DNA from: F23-B02 sp963625685
Lineage (GTDB): Bacteria > Bacillota > Clostridia > Oscillospirales > Oscillospiraceae
Assembly: GCA_963625685.1 (NCBI GenBank)
Contig: CAVFTR010000017.1
Span: forward strand, 1-30,241
DNA: 30,241 nucleotides
Direction of reading: 5' to 3'
Shown: piece by piece, positions 1-7,472 of the stretch
Numbering within the stretch: the stretch's first letter is position 1
Layout: each line of letters starts with the position of its first letter
Made by a program: the position numbers and the translations under genes
The notes under the pieces: model-generated
The model's database searches: none
What the model saw: the letters and a program-made list of their open reading frames with translations, nothing else
What the model was told of the DNA's origin: nothing

Positions 1-7
1 AATAACA

Positions 8-52
8 CCTCATCAGTCACCTTCGGTGACAGCTTCCCCTCAAGGGGAAGCC
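8..52 (-). repeat. Family A two-hairpin repeat, copy A1
   Basis: The first hairpin is built on CTTCCCCT/AGGGGAAG and the second on GTCACC/GGTGAC, ending in the TGATGAGG tail. It is inverted relative to most copies. It lies in the gene-free stretch 1-273, where I see only repeats. Confidence 0.85.
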
Positions 53-135
53 AAGGGTGCGCCGATCTCGCTGCCGACCAAACTATTACGAACGGAACAG
101 GCAAGCCTGTTCCCTACAGAGTGCGTCAGAAGCCG

Positions 136-215
136 CCGGTCGGGCTGACGCAATGACTGCTTGCTTGATCTGCATGCGAGCTACCCGCACGGCAGTGCCC
201 GCCACGGCGAGTGGC
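136..215 (+). repeat. Family B repeat, copy B1
   Basis: It starts at CCGGTCGGGCTGACGC, passes through CTGCTTGCTT and TGCATGCGAGCT, and ends at CCACGGCGAGTGGC. The same series recurs at 28820, 29242 and 30007. The end is itself a small hairpin (GCCAC/GTGGC). It is directly followed by a family A copy, as also happens at 30071-30087. Confidence 0.8.
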
Positions 216-216
216 T

Positions 217-263
217 GCCTTCCCCTTGAGGGGAAGGTGTCGGCGTAGCCGACGGATGAGGTG
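217..263 (+). repeat. Family A two-hairpin repeat, copy A2
   Basis: CCTTCCCCTTGAGGGGAAGG forms the first hairpin. GTCGGC-GTA-GCCGAC forms the second, followed by GGATGAGGTG. It is nearly identical to the copy at 30189-30236. Confidence 0.85.
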
Positions 264-273
264 GAGCCGCCGT

Positions 274-307
274 AAAAAAGCAGGGGACATATTCACTTGT
301 CCCCTGC
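274..307 (-). terminator. Rho-independent terminator of rpsO
   Basis: A perfect 10-bp stem (280-289 with 298-307, GCAGGGGACA/TGTCCCCTGC) has an 8-nt loop. It is followed on the minus strand by six T residues (274-279), 33 nt past the rpsO stop codon. Confidence 0.92.
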
Positions 308-340
308 TCAAAACCTTCATACCCTTCGGAAGTGCCGGAC

Positions 341-607
341 TTACTTGCGGATGCCCAGCTTTGCGATGATAGCGCGGTAACGCTCGATGTCCTTCTTTGC
401 GAGGTAGTCGAGCAGACGGCGGCGCTTGCCGACCATCTTGTACATGCCCAGACGGCTGTGGTCGTCGTTGGGATGGACCTTCAGGTGAGCGGTCAGCTCG
501 CGGATGCGCTGAGTGAGAATGGCGATCTGGACCTCGGGCGAGCCGGTGTCGCTCTCGTGGGTCTTGTTCGCCTCGATAACGGCGGTCTTGGTCTCTTTGG
601 TGATCAT
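341..607 (-). CDS. rpsO: 30S ribosomal protein S15
   Basis: This is S15, a primary 16S rRNA binding protein that joins the central domain (platform) of the 30S subunit early in assembly. The 88-residue product has the usual family length and the hallmark blocks DTGSPEVQIA, HLKVHPNDDHSRLGMY and KRRRLLDYL in order. The ATG at 607 was chosen over an upstream in-frame start at 685 because it gives the canonical MITKE N terminus and has an AAAGGGG ribosome-binding site about 8 nt upstream. It is a single-gene unit with a promoter at 701-729 and a strong terminator at 274-307. The 5' leader of roughly 85 nt contains a short inverted repeat (CCCG/CGGG, around 672-692). That is compatible with S15 autoregulation but not diagnostic. 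Confidence 0.97.
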   Translation of the reverse strand: MITKETKTAVIEANKTHESDTGSPEVQIAILTQRIRELTAHLKVHPNDDHSRLGMYKMVGKRRRLLDYLAKKDIERYRAIIAKLGIRK

Positions 608-700
608 AATGATACCCCTTTCCTGATTTTCATATACCCTGCGGCCAAGTAAAGGGATGAAAGGTCTCCCGAATACTGAGCTCACGGGCTTAGCCTTGTA

Positions 701-729
701 ATATTATCACTTGCGCCGGCTTTTGTAAA
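701..729 (-). promoter_or_regulatory. Sigma-A-type promoter for rpsO
   Basis: On the minus strand, TTTACA (724-729) is followed by a 17-nt spacer and TAATAT (701-706). Predicted transcription start is near 694, leaving a leader of about 85 nt before rpsO. Confidence 0.6.
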
Positions 730-782
730 GCTTTTTTTGCGGGATCGGGCTCCGCGGCGTACATTGATCATCTGTCGGCGGC

Positions 783-1439
783 TCACGCGGCGAGGAGGAT
801 GAAGCCCGCGACGATCAGGAACTCGGCCAGAAGATAGCTGAGCATGACGCCGAAATGCGTTTTGAAGGGGCGTCCCCTGCGGAAGCGCACGTAAAACAGT
901 ATGGAGTCGGACACGAAGAAGCTCAGCGCTCCGGCGTACATGATGGCCGTCGCGAGGCAGGGCAGCGTAACGAGCTGGAACAGCGCGAAGCAGTTCATCG
1001 TGCCGTTTACGACAAGATAGCCCATCATGCCGGCGTAGAGTATCCTCGGCTTCACATGCCCCACAAGGCCGCGGAACACCAGCGCCACCGCCGTTATATA
1101 CGCAGCCGGCGCAAGCAGCATCAGCCACAGCGGCACGAGCGCGAAGTCGACATGCATGCAGTAGGCCGCCGCAAAGCACAGGTGCGAGGCGAAAAAGCTC
1201 ATCCCGCCGACCGCAAAGCCCACGGGGCCGAATATGAGCAGCACGTCGCCCAGCCAGCTCGCCGCCACGGCGGCGGCGACGATCTCCATCGGAGCCTGCA
1301 CCGTCGTCAGGTACCAGCCCAGCAGAGCCGGGAGCAGGAACACCTTCGTGACGGCGCGCAGCAGCCTGTCGCAGCGCCAGCTCGCGTACAGGTGCACCGC
1401 CGAAAATGCGGCAAAGGCCGCAATAAACACATAATTCAT
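783..1439 (-). CDS. YhhN/TMEM86 family membrane protein (lysoplasmalogenase-like)
   Basis: This 218-residue, highly hydrophobic protein has about eight predicted membrane segments. Features typical of the YhhN/TMEM86 family are the TK motif near residue 31, the GDVLL block at 64-68, a G...F..SHL..A block at 79-90 and the SDSIL block at 177-181. The acidic residues in the GD and SD blocks are the conserved polar positions of the family. Characterised relatives hydrolyse the vinyl ether bond of lysoplasmalogens, which would fit a plasmalogen-making anaerobe, but substrate is not visible here. The start has AGGAG about 9 nt upstream. It is divergent from the dagK gene, with which it shares an intergenic region holding a promoter for each. 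It appears monocistronic. Confidence 0.82.
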   Translation of the reverse strand: MNYVFIAAFAAFSAVHLYASWRCDRLLRAVTKVFLLPALLGWYLTTVQAPMEIVAAAVAASWLGDVLLIFGPVGFAVGGMSFFASHLCFAAAYCMHVDFALVPLWLMLLAPAAYITAVALVFRGLVGHVKPRILYAGMMGYLVVNGTMNCFALFQLVTLPCLATAIMYAGALSFFVSDSILFYVRFRRGRPFKTHFGVMLSYLLAEFLIVAGFILLAA

Positions 1440-1468
1440 CCACTATCTCCTAATGCGCAGCTACAGAC

Positions 1469-1497
1469 ACGATATCATATATCGCGCGTTATTTCAA
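1469..1497 (-). promoter_or_regulatory. Candidate promoter for the YhhN-family gene
   Basis: On the minus strand, TTGAAA (1492-1497), a 17-nt spacer and TATCGT (1469-1474). The -35 box is good and the -10 box matches 4 of 6 positions. Confidence 0.45.
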
Positions 1498-1512
1498 GCA
1501 ATAACATGTGAG

Positions 1513-1541
1513 TTGAATTTAAAAGCGTTTTGTGATATAAT
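1513..1541 (+). promoter_or_regulatory. Sigma-A-type promoter for dagK-PAP2
   Basis: TTGAAT (1513-1518), a 17-nt spacer, then a perfect TATAAT (1536-1541), 31 nt before the kinase start codon. Confidence 0.8.
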
Positions 1542-1572
1542 TAAATAATTAACGGTACAGGATATTGCTTTT

Positions 1573-2460
1573 ATGAAAACTCCGCTTATGATGATAATAA
1601 ACCCCGCGGCCGGAAAGGGCGGCTTCAGGCGCAGTCTGCCGGACGCGCTGAGGCTGCTGTCGGACGCGGGCTACGCCGTGACGGTGTATTTCACCGAGAG
1701 CCGCGGCCACGCGACCGAGCTCGCCGCGCGGCACGCGGGAGGGTTTCCCTGCCTGATCGTCCTCGGCGGCGACGGCACGCTCGCGGAGGCCATAGCCGGG
1801 CTCATGCGGCTGGATAAGCGGCCGCAGGTGGGCTATATCCCCATCGGCACGGCAAACGACGTCGCCCGCACGATCGGCCTGCCGAAGAACGACATTCTCG
1901 CCGGGGCGCGGCGCTTTATCGGCGGCAAGCCGCACGATTTCGACGAGGGGCGGCACGACGGCGGCTACTTCAACTATGTCGCGGCCTTCGGCGCCTTCAC
2001 AGAGGTCAGCTACGCGACGCCGCAGGAGATGAAAAAGCAGCTCGGCGAGGCGGCGTATCTGCTCGGCGCGATGAAGAGCCTCCAGACGCTCAGGAGCCGT
2101 CACGCGGTCGTCGAGTACGACGGCGGGGTGTTCGACGGCGAGCTTCTCTACGGCAGCATGTCAAACTCCTGCTCCGTTGCCGGCTTCATCGACCTGCCGC
2201 GGGATGAGATAGGCCTCGGCGACGGGCTGCACGAGCTCGTGCTGGTCAAAAAGCTCCCGAATGCGGCCGCCTACGCGGCGCTGGCTGCAAAGGTTCTCAG
2301 CCGCGATCTGAGCAGCGAGTACATAATCATAAAGCACACGCGCCGCGCGCGCTTTGTTTTCGACGAGCCCGAGGCCTGGACCTTCGACGGCGAAAACGGC
2401 GGCGAGCACAGCGATATCTGCTTTGAAAACTGCCCTCAGGCGATAAGCCTTATATATTGA
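1573..2460 (+). CDS. dagK: Diacylglycerol kinase / YegS-like lipid kinase
   Basis: A 295-residue lipid kinase of the DAGK catalytic family (DgkB/YegS type). It should transfer phosphate from ATP to diacylglycerol or a related lipid at the inner face of the membrane, recycling it toward phosphatidic acid. Visible motifs are the N-terminal INPAAGKG loop (9-16), the nucleotide-binding GGDGT (65-69) and GTANDVART (92-100), followed by the beta-rich C-terminal domain containing the GSMSNS block. Length matches the family. A promoter with a perfect -10 box lies just upstream. The stop codon is only 20 nt before the start of the PAP2-family gene, so the two are probably co-transcribed and a common role in membrane lipid turnover is likely. 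Exact lipid substrate cannot be told from sequence. Confidence 0.92.
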   Translation: MKTPLMMIINPAAGKGGFRRSLPDALRLLSDAGYAVTVYFTESRGHATELAARHAGGFPCLIVLGGDGTLAEAIAGLMRLDKRPQVGYIPIGTANDVARTIGLPKNDILAGARRFIGGKPHDFDEGRHDGGYFNYVAAFGAFTEVSYATPQEMKKQLGEAAYLLGAMKSLQTLRSRHAVVEYDGGVFDGELLYGSMSNSCSVAGFIDLPRDEIGLGDGLHELVLVKKLPNAAAYAALAAKVLSRDLSSEYIIIKHTRRARFVFDEPEAWTFDGENGGEHSDICFENCPQAISLIY

Positions 2461-2480
2461 AATCGAGGCGCTATCAAAAA

Positions 2481-3146
2481 ATGGATTACAGAGATTTCAG
2501 ACTAAGCAAGATAAATACGGACGAGTTCAGGCACGTGAAGCTGCTCATATTCTGGCCGCTTTTCGGAGCGATGTTCTCCTTCGTCGAGCGCTTTTACAGG
2601 GTCAGCTCCTACCACGTCATGCACTGCGCCTTCGACGACGCGATACCCTTCTGCGAGTGGTTCCTCATCCCATACCTGTTCTGGTTCGTGTACCTGATAG
2701 GCGCGCTCGTGTACACCTTTTTCCGCGACGTTCCGGCCTTCAAGCGGATGATGCGTTTCATCATCTGCACCTACACGGTAACGATGGTCATCTACCTGCT
2801 GTTCCCGACCTGTCAGGAGCTGCGGCCGGAGGTGTTCCCGCGCGACAACGCGCTGACGCGCTTCATCGCCTGGTTCTATACCTTCGACACGAACACGAAC
2901 GTGTGCCCGTCGATACACGTCCTCGGCTCGGCGGCCGCGATGTTCGGCCTGCTCGACTGCCGCAGGCTGCAAAGGCCGGGCTTCAAGTTCGCCGTGTGCC
3001 TCGCGGCGCTGCTCATCTGCGCCTCGACCGTGTTCATGAAGCAGCATTCGGTGCTCGACGTGCTCGCGGCCGTGCCGCTGTGCCTGCTCGGCCACTATCT
3101 GTGCTATCACAACGCCGCCGAGCCGAGCACCGTCGGCGTACATTAA
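2481..3146 (+). CDS. PAP2-superfamily membrane phosphatase/phosphotransferase
   Basis: A 221-residue protein with about five to six membrane segments. Two PAP2 catalytic blocks are clear: CPSIHVLGS (residues 142-150, with His146) and KQHSVLDV (187-194, with His189 and Asp193). The first classical PAP2 motif (KX6RP) is not evident. That absence, and the PSIHV...H..LD spacing, resemble the Aur1/inositol-phosphotransferase-like branch more than classical lipid phosphatases. I chose the ATG at 2481, preceded by GAGG, over an in-frame TTG at 2457 that overlaps the kinase stop. It is the second gene of a two-gene unit with the lipid kinase and is followed by a strong bidirectional terminator. A lipid phosphate is the likely substrate; which one is unknown. 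Confidence 0.85.
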   Translation: MDYRDFRLSKINTDEFRHVKLLIFWPLFGAMFSFVERFYRVSSYHVMHCAFDDAIPFCEWFLIPYLFWFVYLIGALVYTFFRDVPAFKRMMRFIICTYTVTMVIYLLFPTCQELRPEVFPRDNALTRFIAWFYTFDTNTNVCPSIHVLGSAAAMFGLLDCRRLQRPGFKFAVCLAALLICASTVFMKQHSVLDVLAAVPLCLLGHYLCYHNAAEPSTVGVH

Positions 3147-3178
3147 AAAGATCCGGGGCCTCAGGCCCCGGATTTTTA
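3145..3178. terminator. Bidirectional Rho-independent terminator
   Basis: A perfect 10-bp stem (3151-3160 with 3164-3173, ATCCGGGGCC/GGCCCCGGAT) is flanked by an A-run on the left and a T-run on the right. It can therefore end both the PAP2 gene (plus) and the convergent thioesterase gene (minus). Confidence 0.93.
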
Positions 3179-3188
3179 ATTATTCAAA

Positions 3189-3929
3189 TTATCTGAGCTT
3201 TATGCCGAGGAAGGCGGCGCATTTGCCGTCGGCGCGGCGGGCGCCGAGAACATAGCCGTCCTCGGTCCGCTTTTTGTATATCCTGAGCTCCTCGCCCTCC
3301 ATGCAGGCGGTGATGTAGCGCGCCTCCATGGTCTCAACGGGCATGGCGGCGACCTCGTCGGCGCTGAAGCAGTCGAGGAAGGCGCGGACGTAGGCGACGT
3401 TATTCATGTGGCGGCCTATATCTATGCTCGAGGCGCGCACGGTGAAGCTGTAGACCTCGTCGCCGTCGGAAAACTCGTCGCGGAAGCGGCGCAGCCTTCC
3501 CCCGCAGGCGGCGTAGTCCTGAAACTCGAAGTCATCGGGGAAGCCGAACTCGGAAAAGCGCACGAAGCCCGTCTCGCGGTTGAGCACGACCCACTCTGTC
3601 AGCCCCTCTGCGATGCGCCTGTCTCCGACGAAGATATCGTAGCCGCGGTAGCCGCGCACGGCGTTGGGCTTCGCGGGATTCACCCAGGTCGACACGCTCA
3701 GCTCGTCCATGAGCCGGGCCTCCCCGTGAAAATCGATGCGCGAGTGCGTAGCGACCCAGTAGCAATCGCGCTGCGCCAGGACCGCCGTGCCGTTGCCGAT
3801 GGCCTCGGCGTGCAGGCTGGCCGCGTTCTGGAACAGCATAAACGCCGCGGGCGGCTGCATTTTGGGCTCCTTGCCGCACAGATCGGGCGTGAGCGTCTGG
3901 GTAAATGTGAATTTCTTCAGGCCGTCCAT
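3189..3929 (-). CDS. Acyl-[acyl carrier protein] thioesterase
   Basis: A 246-residue acyl-ACP thioesterase of the FatA/FatB-like family, built of two hotdog domains. These enzymes hydrolyse acyl-ACP to release free fatty acids and end chain elongation in the cytoplasm. The N-terminal domain spans about 1-130 and includes the substrate-side block TEWVVLNRETG. The C-terminal domain carries the family signature around 170-180 (D170, H174, N176, N177 and Y180 in the order DxxxHxNNxxY). The ATG at 3929 has GGGAGG about 9 nt upstream and is preferred over a longer frame to 4001. An extended -10 promoter sits at 3967-3975. The gene is monocistronic and ends at a shared terminator. Chain-length specificity cannot be predicted here. 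Confidence 0.9.
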   Translation of the reverse strand: MDGLKKFTFTQTLTPDLCGKEPKMQPPAAFMLFQNAASLHAEAIGNGTAVLAQRDCYWVATHSRIDFHGEARLMDELSVSTWVNPAKPNAVRGYRGYDIFVGDRRIAEGLTEWVVLNRETGFVRFSEFGFPDDFEFQDYAACGGRLRRFRDEFSDGDEVYSFTVRASSIDIGRHMNNVAYVRAFLDCFSADEVAAMPVETMEARYITACMEGEELRIYKKRTEDGYVLGARRADGKCAAFLGIKLR

Positions 3930-3966
3930 AATATATCCTCCCGAAACTATACAGATGTACGGCTCC

Positions 3967-3975
3967 ATTATACCA
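3967..3975 (-). promoter_or_regulatory. Extended -10 promoter for the thioesterase gene
   Basis: TGGTATAAT on the minus strand is a perfect extended -10 element. No good -35 box is seen at the expected distance. Transcription would start about 30 nt before the start codon. Confidence 0.6.
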
Positions 3976-4020
3976 CGCCCGGCCGTTTTTCGGTGAAGCA
4001 ATTGTTAACGTACAATGAGA

Positions 4021-4056
4021 AAATATTAAGAAACAGCAGTGCAGGCACTGCTGTTT
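4021..4056 (-). terminator. Hairpin terminator of DUF3793-flavodoxin
   Basis: AAACAGCAGTGC (4031-4042) pairs perfectly with 4045-4056. The minus-strand tail is T-rich but interrupted (CTTAATATTT), so termination may be partial. It lies 24 nt past the flavodoxin stop. Confidence 0.6.
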
Positions 4057-4079
4057 CGTTTATTGTCCTGTTATTCTGC

Positions 4080-4481
4080 TCAGAGGGCCGCGCCCAGTGC
4101 CCTGCACTTTGCCAGTGCCTGGGAATCGGGCTCGCCGTTGCAGATGACGCTCTCGTGCACGAGATTGACGCCCGCCGCGCGGCAGTCGTCCTCCCAGAGC
4201 TGCATCCAGTCGCCGTCGCCCCAGCCGTAGGAGCCGAACAGCGCGACCTTTTTGCCGGAAAGACGGCCCTTTACCTCCTCGAACATGGGCTCGAACTCGG
4301 TCTCCTCGAGGGTCTCGGCGCCCATCGCCGGGCAGCCGAAGGCTATTGCGTCAAACCCGTCGGCCTTCGCCGCGGAGAACTCGGATGCCGTGAAAAGCTC
4401 TGCGCCGGCCGCCTCCGCGACCGCCTTTGCCATTGCCTCGGTGTTGCCGGTGCCGCTCCAATATACAACTGCTTTTTTCAT
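4080..4481 (-). CDS. Flavodoxin
   Basis: A 133-residue short-chain flavodoxin: a soluble FMN-binding electron carrier that replaces ferredoxin when iron is scarce. The phosphate-binding loop YWSGTGNTEAMA (residues 7-18) is intact. Later family landmarks are FGCPAMGAETLEE and LFGSYGWGDGDWM, the latter contributing aromatic contacts to the isoalloxazine ring. The start was set at the MKKAVVYW methionine, preceded by AAAGGA, not at the far longer upstream frame. It lies 16 nt after the DUF3793 gene and is almost certainly co-transcribed with it. Nearness to a large iron-transport island supports an iron-limitation role, but that regulation is inferred; I see no DtxR-type palindrome in this promoter region. 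Confidence 0.93.
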   Translation of the reverse strand: MKKAVVYWSGTGNTEAMAKAVAEAAGAELFTASEFSAAKADGFDAIAFGCPAMGAETLEETEFEPMFEEVKGRLSGKKVALFGSYGWGDGDWMQLWEDDCRAAGVNLVHESVICNGEPDSQALAKCRALGAAL

Positions 4482-4497
4482 TTTAAAAACTGTCCTT

Positions 4498-5031
4498 TCA
4501 CTGTATGATCTCATCGAGGGCCTTGCCGCGGCTGAGGCGGGTGCAGCTCTCGAAGCTTTTGAATTTTTCCCGCGCCGCGTCCACGTCGCCGTAGACCTTC
4601 CAGCAGCCGATGAGCTTGAAGCCGGCGGCACGGTTTTCCATGAAGCCGCGCACGTCCTCGGGCGGATAGCCGAGGAACAGGCCGACCTCGTGCGGGAACT
4701 GCTCGTCATGCCGCAGCTTGCCGATAAGGCAGCTCAGGCAGCTCTCGGCCCGGCTGCAGCTCTCGTAGCCGCAGCCGCGCAGGATATCGCGCGCGTCGCT
4801 GTTTTCAAGGTCGCGCCGCAGCGCCTCGGGGCGGTAGAGATACAGGAGCACGCGGCTCTGCATGTAGCGCATGGGCAGGATGCGAAGGCCTCTGGGAACG
4901 AGCACGGCGTTGAGCCGCCGGAGCTCGGCCGTCATTTCCTCGCGGCTGTCGTACTCGGCGGAAAACATGTTTGCCGTTTTCAGTCCCGCAAGCGTCGGCG
5001 CGCACTGCGAGATGAGAAGCTCGTCACTCAT
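4498..5031 (-). CDS. DUF3793 family protein
   Basis: A 177-residue soluble protein recognised as DUF3793 from the block HEVGLFLGYPPEDVRGFM followed by CWKVYGD and FKSFESCT. No biochemical function is established. Conserved cysteines are present, including a C-x3-C pair flanking an RAES segment and a CLSC pair near residues 93-103, which could bind metal or be redox-active (inference). The ATG at 5031 has a GGAGATGG ribosome-binding site; an upstream in-frame ATG at 5133 would read through a repeat element and is rejected. It is the first gene of a two-gene unit with flavodoxin, at the edge of the iron island, which suggests a role in iron or heme handling or in redox chemistry. Confidence 0.85.
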   Translation of the reverse strand: MSDELLISQCAPTLAGLKTANMFSAEYDSREEMTAELRRLNAVLVPRGLRILPMRYMQSRVLLYLYRPEALRRDLENSDARDILRGCGYESCSRAESCLSCLIGKLRHDEQFPHEVGLFLGYPPEDVRGFMENRAAGFKLIGCWKVYGDVDAAREKFKSFESCTRLSRGKALDEIIQ

Positions 5032-5082
5032 TTTCCATCTCCGTATCAAAAAATTTTGATACGGATACGGAAATTTCGACGC

Positions 5083-5240
5083 CGCATTTTTTGTGAAGCT
5101 TTGCTTCACGAAAAATCTCGCTGCGCTCGTCAAAAAGTCCTCGCGGACATTTTTGATGGCTATGATCCAATTGCGGGCGGGGGCTTTCCCCCCTCGCGCT
5201 CCCCTGCTGCTCTATTTATTTTACCGGCAGCACGAGCCGT
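5083..5240 (+). repeat. Family E repeat, copy E1
   Basis: It matches, in inverted orientation, the block around 12435-12596. Shared pieces in order are ATTTTTTGTGAAGC with its GCTTCAC partner, CTCGCTGCGCTCGTCAAAAA, GGACATTTTTGATGGCTATG and a C-rich stretch ending near GCTGC. Match quality falls off toward 5240. Confidence 0.8.
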
Positions 5241-5306
5241 ATCAAATTTGTCTTTCATGCGGGCAGCATTCTAATTCCCACCTGCTTGATATGATTAGTA
5301 TGCCAT

Positions 5307-5330
5307 AAAAACAGGAGCCTTATCCGCTCC
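5307..5330 (-). terminator. Candidate terminator of the P-type ATPase operon
   Basis: On the minus strand GGAGC and GCTCC (5326-5330 with 5314-5318) form a 5-bp stem with a 7-nt loop, followed by TGTTTTTA. The stem is short, so efficiency is uncertain. It is 76 nt past the ATPase stop. Confidence 0.4.
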
Positions 5331-5405
5331 AAAACGAGCGAATAAAGCTCCAAAAAGACAGTTTGAATATTCGTTTTCAACGCCGCATGAGTGCAAACAG
5401 GCCCG

Positions 5406-7472
5406 TCAGGGCAGGAGGTTCTTCATGCTTCTGAGCCCAATACCCAGCGTCGATATATTGTGCAGCAGCGCCGAGGTGGAGGGCGGAAGAACTCCGGCGA
5501 CGCCGAGGACGATGAGTCCGGCGTTGAAGGATATGATGAAGCGGTAGTTTGCGTGGATGCGCGCCATGAGGCCGTCGGATATGCGCTTGAGGGTGACGAG
5601 GCTGTGCAGGTCGTCCGAGCATACGGTGACGTCGGCGATCTCGCGGGCTATGGCCGCGCCGTCGGACATGGCGATGCCCGCGTCGGCCTCGCTGAGGGCG
5701 GGGGAATCGTTCACGCCGTCGCCGATCATGATGACCCTGCGGCCCTTTTCGTGCTCGGAGCGGATAAACGCGGCCTTGTCCTCGGGCAGGACCTCGGCGT
5801 AGTACTCGTCTACGCCGGCGTGCTCGGCGACGGCCCTTGCCGTGCGCTCGCTGTCGCCGGTCATCATGACGAGCTTGTCTATCCCCAGCCCGCGCAGGGC
5901 GCTCATTACGCCGCGCACCTCATCGCGCAGGGGGTCTTCGATGCATATGACCGCCGCGAGAACGCCGCTTATGGCAAGGTAGAGATGGGAATACTGCGCC
6001 GGCAGGCTGTCGAATTTCCCGCGCTCGGCCTCGGGGACGGTGCAGCCCTCGTCCTCGAACACGAAGTGGTGGCTGCCGAGGACTATCCTCTTGCCGTCGA
6101 CGATGCTGTGGATGCCGTGGGCGACGACGTATTCGACCCTGGAGTGGCGCTCCTCGTGGTTGAGGCCGCGGCGCTGCGCCTCCTTGACGACGGCGTTTGC
6201 TATCGAGTGCGGATAGTGCTCCTCCAGGCAGGCCGCGAGGCAGAGCATCTCGTTTTTCTCGTTATCGCCGAAGGTGATGATATCCGCGACCTCGGGGCTC
6301 GCGTGGGTGAGCGTGCCGGTCTTGTCGAAGACCACCGTGTCGGCCCGGGCGATGGCCTCGAGGAACTTGCCGCCCTTGACGGAGATGCCGTTTGCGCCGC
6401 TCTCGCGCATGGCCGAGAGCACCGCGATGGGCATGGACAGCTTCAGCGCGCAGGAGAAATCGACCATGAGTATGGCCAGCGCCTTGGTCGGGTTGCGCGT
6501 TATGAGCCAGGTCAGCGCCGTCGCGCCGAGGCTGTAGGGCACGAGCCGGTCGGCCAGATGGTAGGCCTGCGACTCGGTGTCCGATTTGAGCTTTTCCGAG
6601 TCCTCGATCATGTGGACTATCCTGTCGTAGCGGCCCGAGCCGAGGCTCTTTTCGACCCTTACGACGCACTCGCCCTCCTCCACGACCGTTCCGGCGTAGA
6701 CATAGCTGCCCTCTTCCTTGCGCACGGGCATGCTCTCGCCGGTCATGGAGGCCTGGTTTACCGCCGCCGAGCCCGATATGAGCTTGCCGTCGAGCGGGAT
6801 CATGCTGCCCATGCGCACGATCACCTCGTCGCCGACCCGGACGTCGGATATGTTCCTGAGCTCCTCCGTTTCGCCGGACCTTACCCATACCTTGTCGACG
6901 TTCAGGCTCATGGTGCGCGCAAGGTCGGCGACCGACTTCTTGTGCGTCCATTCCTCGAGGATATCGCCTATCCGGAGCATGAACATGATCGCCGAGGCGG
7001 TGTCGGTATCGCCGCGCAGGACAGACACCGTTATCGCCGTCGCGTCGAGGACGGCGACGTCGAGCCTTCGATGCCAGATAGACCTCACGCCGCGGGCAAA
7101 ATAGCGGCCGCTCTTTGCAATGCTGAGCGCGGCGCGCCACGGCGCGGGCAGAAAGGCCTTCTTGAGCGCCCTGCGCAGGATGAGCCCCGCTAGCTTGTCC
7201 TGATATTCGCGGTTGAGCTCCCTGCCGGTGGGCCTGGGCTCTGTTATGCCGCAGCCTTCATAGGAAAAGCGGGCAAGCGAGTCTATGAGCGCGGCGCGGT
7301 CGGAGTGCTCGAGGACGACGTCGCAGCTGCGGTCATAGGCGCTGACCTTTTTTACGCAGGGGAGCGCGCCGAAGTACTCCTCAACGATATCGGCCTGTCT
7401 GAGGCTCATGCGCGGCGTTAAAAAGCGCACGCGCATCCTGCCCTCAGTTTCGCTGAGAATCCTGCATTTCAT
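5406..7472 (-). CDS. P1B-type metal-transporting ATPase, SCALK type (FezB candidate)
   Basis: A 688-residue P-type ATPase with all core motifs: TGES (244-247) in the actuator domain, DKTGT (383-387, phosphorylated Asp383), the P1B-type HYPHS block (419-423), MTGD (537-540) and GDGVNDSPA (584-592). The metal-site helix reads SCALKLS (340-346) rather than CPC, SPC or TPC. About six membrane segments are visible (two near 137-175, two near 311-355, two at 643-685), fewer than the eight of CopA. The N terminus (1-80) is an HMA-like fold lacking CxxC, with a GRMRVRF start. The gene overlaps its small upstream neighbour by one base (TAATG). This set of traits resembles the P1B-6 ATPases that build iron-storing ferrosomes (FezB). 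The subgroup is from memory, so metal and role remain inferred. Confidence 0.85.
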   Translation of the reverse strand: MKCRILSETEGRMRVRFLTPRMSLRQADIVEEYFGALPCVKKVSAYDRSCDVVLEHSDRAALIDSLARFSYEGCGITEPRPTGRELNREYQDKLAGLILRRALKKAFLPAPWRAALSIAKSGRYFARGVRSIWHRRLDVAVLDATAITVSVLRGDTDTASAIMFMLRIGDILEEWTHKKSVADLARTMSLNVDKVWVRSGETEELRNISDVRVGDEVIVRMGSMIPLDGKLISGSAAVNQASMTGESMPVRKEEGSYVYAGTVVEEGECVVRVEKSLGSGRYDRIVHMIEDSEKLKSDTESQAYHLADRLVPYSLGATALTWLITRNPTKALAILMVDFSCALKLSMPIAVLSAMRESGANGISVKGGKFLEAIARADTVVFDKTGTLTHASPEVADIITFGDNEKNEMLCLAACLEEHYPHSIANAVVKEAQRRGLNHEERHSRVEYVVAHGIHSIVDGKRIVLGSHHFVFEDEGCTVPEAERGKFDSLPAQYSHLYLAISGVLAAVICIEDPLRDEVRGVMSALRGLGIDKLVMMTGDSERTARAVAEHAGVDEYYAEVLPEDKAAFIRSEHEKGRRVIMIGDGVNDSPALSEADAGIAMSDGAAIAREIADVTVCSDDLHSLVTLKRISDGLMARIHANYRFIISFNAGLIVLGVAGVLPPSTSALLHNISTLGIGLRSMKNLLP

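Larger units (their letters stand above)
5032..5405. other. Gene-free interval with palindrome and family E repeat
   Basis: This 374-bp interval separates DUF3793 from the P-type ATPase. It holds an 11-bp-arm palindrome at 5041-5064 (CCGTATCAAAA and its complement) directly upstream of the DUF3793 ribosome-binding site, family E copy 1 at 5083-5240, and hairpins around 5307-5356 that may end the ATPase operon. No convincing promoter for DUF3793 was picked out. Confidence 0.7.

Noticed and set aside
682..1443. Alternative 253-codon frame on the minus strand over the YhhN-family gene
   Set aside because: It is a different frame with an Arg-rich, motif-free product; the 218-codon frame has clear membrane helices, family motifs and a ribosome-binding site.
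5391..7193. Open frame of 600 codons on the plus strand
   Set aside because: It is antisense to the P-type ATPase and has no domain or ribosome-binding site.
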